This document shows, piece by piece, positions 5,505 through 11,238 of a DNA stretch of 11,238 nt. The stretch spans positions 1-11,238 of the forward strand of contig CALBKB010000008.1 of the NCBI GenBank assembly GCA_937892635.1. Direction: 5' to 3'. The notes below the pieces were generated by a model that saw nothing but the letters and a program-made list of their open reading frames with translations, had not been told where the DNA came from and did not search any database. The DNA comes from an uncultured Clostridia bacterium (GTDB lineage: Bacteria; Bacillota; Clostridia; Oscillospirales; UMGS1783). How positions within the stretch are numbered: the stretch's first letter is position 1; every line of letters starts with the position of its first letter. The translations under genes and the position numbers were made by a program.

Positions 5505-6959
5505 ATGAAAATATGGAGTGATCTGCATCAGGACTGCGCGCAGGTCGTCTGCGAACAGGCGGCCAGCCTGCCCGATTATTATCCACCCATTATGCGGGTG
5601 GTGCGCGCCGAGGGGCAGCCCTATGTCAAGGAGGTGCGGGAGCAGGATGGCGTTGTCACGGTCAGCGGCGAGGTGGCCCTGACCTTGTTGTATCAAACCG
5701 AGGACGAGAAGGGGCTGTGTTCCTATCGCACCAACACCGCCTTCTCCCAAACCTTCTCTTTGCCCGAAAAGGTAAAGGGTTCGTGCGATGCCTATGCCGC
5801 ACGCCCCAGCGTCACCTGCCGTCTGGCCTCAGCACGCCGTGTCACCTTTAAAGCGGCTATGGCGGTCTATCTGACGCTGTCGGGTGATAAGGCATTGACC
5901 GGCCCCGAGCGGCAGGAGGATATGCTGTATTTGGTGCATAGTGTTCAGGCGCGATGCGGACTTGGCTGCGCGGTGCGACGCTTCCATATTTCCGAGCGAG
6001 GCGAGTGTGACAGTATCCCCGTTGCCGTACCCGAGTGTCGGGCGCAGGCGGCGGTGACCGAGATCACGGCCGCCGGCGGAAAGACGCTGGTCAAGGGCGA
6101 GTTGTCGGTGCGCGCGCTCTTTGTCACCCGTGAGGATCAGATCGGCATGGCGCGATACACCTTTCCCTTTTCTCAACTCATGGATCTTCCTTATGGGGAG
6201 GATATCGACACGTCGGTACAAATACGGGTAGGTAATATCGAGGCCGAAGTCGGAGAGAGTATGGACGGCAGCAAGGGGCGCCTGTCCTTTGAGATTGATC
6301 TGACCGTCACCGCCTGCGCCACCGAGTCGCGCCGCTTTGAGTTGATCGGTGATGCCTTTTCCACCACCCATGTCCTCGACGCCCAGCGCGAGCAGACGTT
6401 GCTGTCCAATCTGAGCGGTCGTCTGCGCGGAAGTGTGGATATCGATTTGACCGTGCCCGTGCAGCCCGAGGACGGATTCGTGATCGATGCCGACGCCTTC
6501 ATTAATTCCTGTTCGGGCAAGGCTGAATCGGGCCGTCTGAGTGTAGATGGCGAGTGTACCGTTGTGCTGCTTTGCCAAGAGGATACGGGACGAATCACGG
6601 CGCGTGAGCATACGCTGCCCTTCCGTGCCGATCTGCCGTCGTCGAAGTCGGGACGGGCGCAGATGCAGGCCTGCGTCTGGTCGGTGTTGCCCACACCCGA
6701 CGGAGTGCGCATGAGTGTACGGTATGACGCGGCGCTGTGGCAGGATACCCCCTGCGACTATCTGTGTTCGGCACAACCTGACCCATCCCGCCCCTTGCCG
6801 CAACTTAATCGCGCGCCCATTACCATCTATTTTGCCGACAAGGGTGAACTGGTTTGGGATATTGCCAAAAAATACCGCGTTTCGCCCCAAAGCATTTGTC
6901 AATGTAACGGCTTGGACGGCGATACGGTAACCGAAAATCGACGCCTGCTGATTATATAA
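5505..6959 (+). CDS. sipL: SipL-type spore coat protein (SPOCS/DUF3794 repeats plus C-terminal LysM)
   Basis: In clostridia SipL binds SpoIVA and builds the coat basement layer around the forespore, a role comparable to SpoVID in bacilli. The 484-residue protein reads as three SPOCS-like beta-rich units: about 28-125 (YVKEVREQDGVVTVSGEVAL is typical), 175-285 and 305-412. A LysM module follows at about 438-484 (ITIYFADKGELVWDIAKKY, then SPQSICQCNGL). C. difficile SipL has the same order and similar length, as recalled. It lacks a signal peptide and membrane segments, fitting a mother-cell cytoplasmic coat protein. The start is ATG 5505 with GAGG eight bases upstream; an in-frame TTG at 5475 is unlikely. 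Eighteen cysteines, many near domain edges, are unusual for a cytosolic protein. Codon use is visibly more GC-rich than in the neighbours. A related LysM/DUF3794 coat protein is the alternative. Confidence 0.85.
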   Translation: MKIWSDLHQDCAQVVCEQAASLPDYYPPIMRVVRAEGQPYVKEVREQDGVVTVSGEVALTLLYQTEDEKGLCSYRTNTAFSQTFSLPEKVKGSCDAYAARPSVTCRLASARRVTFKAAMAVYLTLSGDKALTGPERQEDMLYLVHSVQARCGLGCAVRRFHISERGECDSIPVAVPECRAQAAVTEITAAGGKTLVKGELSVRALFVTREDQIGMARYTFPFSQLMDLPYGEDIDTSVQIRVGNIEAEVGESMDGSKGRLSFEIDLTVTACATESRRFELIGDAFSTTHVLDAQREQTLLSNLSGRLRGSVDIDLTVPVQPEDGFVIDADAFINSCSGKAESGRLSVDGECTVVLLCQEDTGRITAREHTLPFRADLPSSKSGRAQMQACVWSVLPTPDGVRMSVRYDAALWQDTPCDYLCSAQPDPSRPLPQLNRAPITIYFADKGELVWDIAKKYRVSPQSICQCNGLDGDTVTENRRLLII

Positions 6960-6965
6960 AAAAAG

Positions 6966-6993
6966 AAACCCACACCAAATGGTGTGGGTTTTT
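6966..6993. terminator. Bidirectional terminator between sipL and rpsR
   Basis: AAACCCACACC (6966-6976) pairs perfectly with GGTGTGGGTTT (6981-6991) around an AAAT loop. On the plus strand the run of five T's at 6989-6993 ends sipL transcripts. On the minus strand the A-rich run at 6957-6966 becomes a run of seven T's interrupted by one C, ending the rpsF-ssb-rpsR operon. Both genes stop within a few bases of the hairpin, so this is a shared terminator for converging units. Confidence 0.92.
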
Positions 6994-7000
6994 AACTGCA

Positions 7001-7237
7001 TTAGTCAGAGATATAAGGCAGGAGAGCGACCTGACGGGCACGCTTGATGGCCTCGGTCAGCATACGCTGATGCTTGGCGCAGGTGCCGGTGGCGCGCTTG
7101 GGCAGGATCTTGGAACGCTCGGACATGTACTTGCGGAGCTTAGCAATATCCTTGTAATCAATACTCTCGACCTTATCAACGCAGAACTGGCAAACCTTGC
7201 GTCTGCCCTTTTTGATGGGTCTAGCCGGTCTTTCCAT
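7001..7237 (-). CDS. rpsR: 30S ribosomal protein S18
   Basis: S18 binds the central domain of 16S rRNA in the 30S platform as a pair with S6. The 78-residue protein has the normal length and core: the IDYKDIAKLRKYMSERSKILPKR region (26-48), then GTCAKHQRML (51-60) and AIKRARQVALLPY (63-75). It keeps the cysteine-containing form of S18, with C16 and C19 as C-x-x-C and C53 in TGTCAKH, which suggests bound zinc. The ATG at 7237 follows TAGGAGGA eight bases upstream. It is the last gene of the rpsF-ssb-rpsR operon, ending next to the shared terminator. Confidence 0.97.
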   Translation of the reverse strand: MERPARPIKKGRRKVCQFCVDKVESIDYKDIAKLRKYMSERSKILPKRATGTCAKHQRMLTEAIKRARQVALLPYISD

Positions 7238-7261
7238 GGAATAAATCCTCCTAAAAACTCA

Positions 7262-7687
7262 TTAGAACGGTAATTCGTCTTCGCCGGTCATCTCTTCAAA
7301 ATCGGAAGGAGCACCGGTGGAGAAAGAGGGAGCAGCTGCTGCCGGAGCAGCACCCGAATCCTTCTTGGAATCAACGAACTGGATGTCGTCTGCCACAACT
7401 TCAACGGCACGGCGGTTATTACCGTCCTTATCCTTCCAGGGACGAACCTGGAGCGAGCCGGAAACGAAGATGGCAGAGCCTTTTTTGAAATACTTGGTTA
7501 CAAATTCGGCCTGATTGCGCCAAGCAACGACGTCGATAAAATCAACGGCCTGCTGCGCCTGTTCCTTGTTGTAGCGACGGTTAACGGCTACCGAGAAGGA
7601 TGTAACGGCCAAATCGCTTTGGGTGCGACGCAGTTCGGGGTCTGCTGCCAGACGTCCGATGAGCATCACTTTGTTCAGATTAGCCAT
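7262..7687 (-). CDS. ssb: Single-stranded DNA-binding protein SSB
   Basis: SSB coats single-stranded DNA during replication, repair and recombination and recruits partners through its C-terminal tip. The 141-residue protein starts MANLNKVMLIGRLAADPELR, the standard opening of the OB-fold. The core continues through FIDVVAWRNQAEFVTKYFKKG (50-70) and VSGSLQVRPWKDKDGNNR (75-92). A disordered Ala/Pro/Ser linker follows (about 110-130), and the tip is EDELPF, close to the canonical DDDLPF partner-binding tail. AAGGAGGA precedes the ATG by seven bases and overlaps the rpsF stop codon, implying coupled translation. Position between rpsF and rpsR is the classic Firmicute arrangement of the replicative SSB. 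Confidence 0.97.
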   Translation of the reverse strand: MANLNKVMLIGRLAADPELRRTQSDLAVTSFSVAVNRRYNKEQAQQAVDFIDVVAWRNQAEFVTKYFKKGSAIFVSGSLQVRPWKDKDGNNRRAVEVVADDIQFVDSKKDSGAAPAAAAPSFSTGAPSDFEEMTGEDELPF

Positions 7688-7699
7688 TGTCTTTCCTCC

Positions 7700-7990
7700 T
7701 TACTTGCGAATAACCATGCAACGCAGGATGCCGTCGGTGATTCCCATAACGCGGTTAATCTCAGCGGGGAAATCAGCGTCGGACTTGAAGTTGACCAGAA
7801 CATAGTAGCCTTCGGTCTTGTGATCGATTTCGTAGGCAAGACGGCGCTTACCCCACTCATCCACACTCTCGACCTCGCCGTTTTTGGCGATCAGATCGGA
7901 AAACTTCTGCACCAGAGCAGCAATTTCCTCCTCCGTCTTCAAAGCATCGATGACATACATCAATTCGTAGGCGTTCAGGGTCTTTTCCAT
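7700..7990 (-). CDS. rpsF: 30S ribosomal protein S6
   Basis: S6 pairs with S18 on the 16S rRNA platform. The 96-residue protein shows the family pattern: N-terminal YELMYVIDALKTEEE (8-22), the EWGKRRLAYEIDHKTEGYYVLVNF block (45-68), then INRVMGITDGILRCMVIRK at the C-terminus. Length is typical. It lacks the acidic or poly-Glu tail seen in some enterobacteria. The ATG at 7990 has a strong AAAGGAGG site (8008-8001) ten bases upstream. It is the first gene of the rpsF-ssb-rpsR operon and has its own consensus promoter. The short leader contains a hairpin that could take part in S6:S18 feedback control, which is known for this operon in many bacteria. Confidence 0.97.
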   Translation of the reverse strand: MEKTLNAYELMYVIDALKTEEEIAALVQKFSDLIAKNGEVESVDEWGKRRLAYEIDHKTEGYYVLVNFKSDADFPAEINRVMGITDGILRCMVIRK

Positions 7991-7993
7991 GTG

Positions 7994-8030
7994 TATTGCA
8001 CCTCCTTTTGGACATTTGTCTCCCGTAGGA
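7994..8030 (-). promoter_or_regulatory. rpsF leader with UACG hairpin and possible Shine-Dalgarno sequestration
   Basis: In the leader (minus strand) CTCC-TACG-GGAG at about 8028-8017 forms a four-pair stem closed by a UACG tetraloop, one of the stable UNCG class. The CUCCU of its 5' arm is also complementary to AGGAG in the rpsF ribosome binding site (8007-8001). A mutually exclusive pairing could hide or expose that site. S6:S18 autoregulatory leaders are known upstream of rpsF, but I cannot match the full consensus by eye. Confidence 0.35.
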
Positions 8031-8048
8031 GCAAGGATTAACAGATAT

Positions 8049-8076
8049 ATTATATCGAAAAATTTCTTTTTGTCAA
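8049..8076 (-). promoter_or_regulatory. Promoter of the rpsF-ssb-rpsR operon
   Basis: On the minus strand both hexamers are perfect: TTGACA (8076-8071) and TATAAT (8054-8049), 16 bases apart. The -35 box overlaps the galU stop codon (8075-8073). A start near 8042 gives a leader of about 50 bases. No terminator separates galU from this promoter, so glycolytic-operon transcripts may also read into rpsF. Confidence 0.85.
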
Positions 8077-8945
8077 GACAGTTTCAAATTTTTCAGATAC
8101 TCGGTAAACTCCTTACCGATGACCGGATGCTTCATCGCCATCTCAACACCGGCCTTGGCCACTTCCAACTTGTTGCCCATGTCATAGCGAGTACCGATGA
8201 AATCAACACCGGTCATGCCGCCGTTCTTGGCCAACACACACATGGCGTCGGTCAGCTGAATTTCGCCACCGGCACCGGGCGGGGTGTTGTCAAGAATATC
8301 ATAAATTTCGGGCGTGAGCAACACGCGGCCCAGAATGGAATAGAGCGAAAATTCCTGACCGGGAGCCGGCTTCTCAATCATATCGGTTACGTTGAACCAG
8401 CCGTCACGATCCATGGGATCAACCTTGAGCGAGCAATAACGGGACACCTGCTCCTTGGTTACCTGGTTGATGCCGCATACCGCCTTGCCGGTGGCTTCAT
8501 AAGCATCAATCAGCTGACGGCAGACGGGGTTTTCGCCAACGATAACGTCATCACCGTAAAGTACGGCAAAGGGATCGTCACCGGTGAACGAGCGGGCGCA
8601 GGATACGGCGTGACCTAAACCACGCATTTCCTTCTGACGTACAAAATAGAAGTTGGCCATACCCGAAATGCCCAGCAACTCTTCCAGTTCCTTGTCTTTG
8701 CCCTTCTTGGCCAGATTGCTTTCCAATTCAGGCAGACGATCAAAGTGGTTTTCGATCAGTTCCTTGCCGCGGGACACGATAATGAGAATATCGGTAATGC
8801 CCGACGCCACCGCTTCCTCAGCAATATACTGAATGGACGGCTTGTCAACGATCGGCACCATTTCTTTGGGCAGTGCCTTGGTCAGGGGCAGCATACGCGT
8901 GCCGTATCCGGCAGCGGGAATGACGGCCTTAGTAACTTTTTTCAT
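8073..8945 (-). CDS. galU: GalU, UTP--glucose-1-phosphate uridylyltransferase
   Basis: GalU makes UDP-glucose from UTP and glucose-1-phosphate, feeding cell-wall and surface polysaccharide and galactose pathways in the cytoplasm. The 290-residue protein has the nucleotide-binding start AVIPAAGYGTRMLPLTKALPKEM (7-29) and IVDKPSIQYI (32-41). GLGHAVSCAR (109-118), the metal/uridine-binding LYGDDV (128-133) and IEKP (about 190-193) follow, then a GGEIQLTDAM segment typical of bacterial GalU. Length is usual for the family. The start ATG at 8945 follows GGGAGGT eight bases upstream. The gene lies 19 bases after gpmI, so it is probably in the same transcript. Closely related thymidylyltransferases (RmlA) are less likely, given the overall match and the GGEIQLTDAM block. 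Confidence 0.95.
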   Translation of the reverse strand: MKKVTKAVIPAAGYGTRMLPLTKALPKEMVPIVDKPSIQYIAEEAVASGITDILIIVSRGKELIENHFDRLPELESNLAKKGKDKELEELLGISGMANFYFVRQKEMRGLGHAVSCARSFTGDDPFAVLYGDDVIVGENPVCRQLIDAYEATGKAVCGINQVTKEQVSRYCSLKVDPMDRDGWFNVTDMIEKPAPGQEFSLYSILGRVLLTPEIYDILDNTPPGAGGEIQLTDAMCVLAKNGGMTGVDFIGTRYDMGNKLEVAKAGVEMAMKHPVIGKEFTEYLKNLKLS

Positions 8946-8964
8946 ATAGGTTTACCTCCCAATG

Positions 8965-10479
8965 TTATCGAATCAGCAGAGATTTTCCTGTCATATCCTC
9001 CGGCTGGGGCAGCCCCATCAGATCCAGCATAGTAGGCGCCAGATCAGCCAATACGCCGCCCTCTTTGAGTGAGCCGCGCTCGTTGATGAGCAACAACGGA
9101 ACCGGATTGGTGGTGTGCGCGGTGAAGATTTCACCCGTCGCCTCGGCCATCTTATCGGCATTGCCGTGATCAGCGGTCAGCAGGATGGTGCCCTGCACGT
9201 CCAGCATGGTCTCCACAATGCGTCCCACACAGCCGTCAACCGCTTCCACGGCCGCCACCGCCGCGTCATAGACGCCGGTGTGTCCGACCATGTCACAGTT
9301 GGCAAAGTTGAGGATGATCACATCATAGGTGTTGGTCTTGATGGCTTCGATGACCTTATCGGTCACTTCTGGCGCGCTCATTTCGGGCTGCATGTCATAG
9401 GTAGCCACCTTGGGCGAAGCAACCAGAATACGGTCCTCTCCTTCATACGGCTCTTCGCGACCGCCATTGAAGAAGAAGGTAACGTGAGCATATTTCTCGG
9501 TTTCGGCAATGCGTAACTGCTTCTTGCCGCACTTGGACAGATATTCACCCAACGTATTGGTCAACGACTGGGGCTTAAAGGCCACTTCTACGTTGGGCAT
9601 AGCCGCATCGTACTGGGTCATGCAAACATAGAAGACATCCTTCTTGCCGCCCTTGCGCTCAAACCCGTTAAAGGCAGGATCGACAAAGGTGCGGGTAATT
9701 TCACGGGCGCGGTCGGGACGGAAATTGAAATAGATAAAGGCATCGCCGTTATGGACCGGTGCGCCGCCGTCAATTACGCAGGGTACTACAAACTCGTCAA
9801 GCACGCCGTCTTTGTAAGAGTTTTCTACCGCACATACGGGGCAAGCTGCCGTGGCACCTTCGCCGTTGGCAATGGCATCATAGGCCTTAACCACGCGCTC
9901 CCAACGGTTGTCGCGGTCCATGGCATAGTAGCGTCCCATAACGGTAGCCACCTTACCAACGCCGATCTCGTCACATTTGGCCATGAGTTCCTTGACGTAG
10001 GAAAGCCCCGAGTCGGGCGCCACGTCACGCCCGTCAAGAATGGCGTGTACGTAAACCTTGCTCAGTCCGCGCTGCTTGGCCATCTCCAATAATGCATAGA
10101 GATGCGAATTGTGGGAATGAACACCGCCGTCAGAGAGAAGACCGGCCAGATGCAGGGCGCTGTCGTTCTTGATGCAGGTGTCCATTGCCGTCATAAGAGC
10201 TTGATTTTCAAAGAAATCGCCATCCTGCACCGATTTGGTGATACGGGTCAGTTCCTGATAAACGATGCGACCGGCACCGATGTTGGTGTGTCCCACCTCG
10301 CTGTTGCCCATCTGACCGTCGGGCAGTCCGACCGACATGCCCGAAGCGCCCAGCGTAGTCATGGCGCAGGAGGAGAAGAGGGTATCCAAATGCGGTGTCT
10401 TGGCATTGGCAATGGCGTTGTATTGGCCCGGATCGGTCATGGCAAAACCGTCCAGGATCATCAGCATTAAGGGTTTCAT
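8965..10479 (-). CDS. gpmI: GpmI, cofactor-independent phosphoglycerate mutase
   Basis: GpmI interconverts 3- and 2-phosphoglycerate in glycolysis through a phosphoserine intermediate and uses two manganese ions. The 504-residue length is typical. Metal ligand D10 lies in MILDGF, and the nucleophile is S60 in QMGNSEVGHTNIGAG (56-70). SDGGVHSHNSHLYAL (116-130), HAILDGRDVAPDSG (145-158) and GRYYAMDRDNRWER match the substrate site. FRPDRAREI and the C-terminal TADHGNADKM supply further substrate and metal ligands. Feedback to metal state or sporulation pH is known in bacilli but cannot be read here. The start is four bases after the tpiA stop. Its ribosome binding site GAGGTAAGTG contains that stop codon, so translation is likely coupled. 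Confidence 0.97.
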   Translation of the reverse strand: MKPLMLMILDGFAMTDPGQYNAIANAKTPHLDTLFSSCAMTTLGASGMSVGLPDGQMGNSEVGHTNIGAGRIVYQELTRITKSVQDGDFFENQALMTAMDTCIKNDSALHLAGLLSDGGVHSHNSHLYALLEMAKQRGLSKVYVHAILDGRDVAPDSGLSYVKELMAKCDEIGVGKVATVMGRYYAMDRDNRWERVVKAYDAIANGEGATAACPVCAVENSYKDGVLDEFVVPCVIDGGAPVHNGDAFIYFNFRPDRAREITRTFVDPAFNGFERKGGKKDVFYVCMTQYDAAMPNVEVAFKPQSLTNTLGEYLSKCGKKQLRIAETEKYAHVTFFFNGGREEPYEGEDRILVASPKVATYDMQPEMSAPEVTDKVIEAIKTNTYDVIILNFANCDMVGHTGVYDAAVAAVEAVDGCVGRIVETMLDVQGTILLTADHGNADKMAEATGEIFTAHTTNPVPLLLINERGSLKEGGVLADLAPTMLDLMGLPQPEDMTGKSLLIR

Positions 10480-10483
10480 GCAC

Positions 10484-11238
10484 TTACCTCGAGCCGGCGG
10501 CTACAATGGTGGAAAAATCGGGGGCTTTGAGCGAAGCACCGCCGATGAGGCCGCCATCGACATGATACTTGTCCAGCAATTCGGCACAGTTGCCGGCGTT
10601 CATGGATCCGCCGTACTGGATGGTTACAGCCTCGGCCGTGTCGGCATCATACAGCTCAGCCAGAACCTCACGAATGATGCCGCAGACTTCATCCGCCTGA
10701 TCGGCCGTGGCCGTTTTGCCGGTACCGATGGCCCAAATGGGCTCATAGGCAATTACGATATTCTTGACCTGATCGGCTGAAATGCCCTTGAGGGCAATCT
10801 TGATCTGAGAACGCACCCATTCACCGGTCACGCCGTCCTCGCGCTGGCTGAGCGATTCGCCGCAGCAGAGGATGGGGGTGATGCCGGCGTTGAGGGCAGC
10901 ATGTACCTTCTTATTGACCGTTTCATCCGTCTCGCCGAAATATTCGCGACGCTCGCTGTGACCGATGACGACATAGTCGGTGCCGATCTCTTTGAGCATA
11001 GCAGCGCTCACTTCGCCGGTATAGGCGCCCTTGGGTTCGAAATGCAGGTTCTGTGCGCCGACTTTGATGTTGGTGCCTTGGCAGGCGTCGATCACCACAC
11101 CCAGATCAACAAAGGGAACGCAGACTACCACTTCGCAATCGGCATCCTTAACCAGAGGCTTGAGTTCTTCTACCAGCTGACGAGCCTGGGCGGGGGTGTT
11201 GTTCATCTTCCAGTTACCGGCAATGACGGGTCTTCTTT
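10484..11238 (-). CDS. tpiA: TpiA, triosephosphate isomerase (first residues beyond the right edge)
   Basis: TpiA interconverts dihydroxyacetone phosphate and glyceraldehyde-3-phosphate. The reading frame is open to the edge and starts in the window as RRPVIAGNWKMNNTPAQAR. The real start therefore lies just outside, and the internal ATG at 11206 is not the start. The catalytic Lys is in GNWKM, the catalytic His in VIGHSERREYFGE, and the catalytic Glu in AYEPIWAIGTGKTA with the adjoining phosphate-gripping loop. YGGSMNAGN and GGLIGGASL complete the phosphate site. Only about two or three residues are missing. The position ahead of gpmI suggests a gap-pgk-tpiA-gpmI glycolytic operon, with gap and pgk beyond the window; this is inferred. 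Confidence 0.97.
   Translation of the reverse strand, partial: RRPVIAGNWKMNNTPAQARQLVEELKPLVKDADCEVVVCVPFVDLGVVIDACQGTNIKVGAQNLHFEPKGAYTGEVSAAMLKEIGTDYVVIGHSERREYFGETDETVNKKVHAALNAGITPILCCGESLSQREDGVTGEWVRSQIKIALKGISADQVKNIVIAYEPIWAIGTGKTATADQADEVCGIIREVLAELYDADTAEAVTIQYGGSMNAGNCAELLDKYHVDGGLIGGASLKAPDFSTIVAAGSR

Noticed and set aside
5829..7001. 390-codon open frame antisense to sipL
   Set aside because: Long antisense frames are expected opposite GC-rich codon usage. The translation is low-complexity and matches nothing I recognise, and the plus-strand protein has clear SPOCS and LysM domains.
8055..8072. AT-only hairpin AAAAA-GAAA-TTTTT between the rpsF -35 and -10 boxes, considered as a galU terminator
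   Set aside because: A stem of only A:T pairs with no GC core is too weak. It is better explained as promoter spacer sequence.
1..11238. Mobile element, phage, CRISPR, toxin-antitoxin, defence or biosynthetic cluster
   Set aside because: No transposase, integrase, direct-repeat array, terminal inverted repeats or unexplained gene block is visible. The window is tightly packed with housekeeping, transport and sporulation genes.

Overview
The window is ordinary, gene-dense chromosome from a spore-forming, Gram-positive clostridium-like Firmicute. GC content is moderate, about half by eye. The evidence for the host is: strong GGAGG-type ribosome binding sites, clear sigma-A promoters, a Firmicute-type potABCD operon whose binding protein is a lipoprotein, an rpsF-ssb-rpsR operon, and a SipL-type spore coat protein (SPOCS/DUF3794 repeats plus LysM) beside a SpoVM-like micropeptide. 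I see no mobile element, CRISPR array, tRNA or rRNA.

Layout. Positions 1-353 (minus) hold the 5' end of uvrB. Its promoter is back to back with that of an RluA-family pseudouridine synthase gene (450-1337, plus); the two promoters appear to share one palindromic -35 box, and the pseudouridine synthase message looks leaderless. Positions 1324-5152 (plus) hold a consensus promoter, a leader with a terminator-like hairpin, and potA-potB-potC-potD, whose genes overlap. Positions 5211-5463 (plus) hold a 48-residue membrane protein, a 23-residue SpoVM-like peptide missed by length-filtered gene callers, and a terminator hairpin. Positions 5505-6959 (plus) hold sipL. A bidirectional terminator at 6966-6993 separates sipL from a convergent minus-strand block. 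Read in its own direction, that block is tpiA (cut by the right edge), gpmI, galU, then rpsF-ssb-rpsR from a consensus promoter that overlaps the galU stop codon.

How the genes work together. PotABCD is a complete ABC importer for polyamine-type substrates. SpoVM and SipL would belong to the basement layer of the spore coat, where SpoVM recognises the curved forespore membrane and SipL links to SpoIVA; SpoIVA is not in this window. TpiA and GpmI are glycolytic enzymes, and GalU diverts glucose-1-phosphate to UDP-glucose. S6 and S18 are neighbours in the 30S platform, and SSB covers single-stranded DNA.

I did not find a large undescribed system. The parts most worth a second look are small: the spoVM/membrane-peptide/sipL cluster, the shared -35 box with a leaderless start, the hairpin that any pot transcript must read through, and the altered ligand site of PotD.
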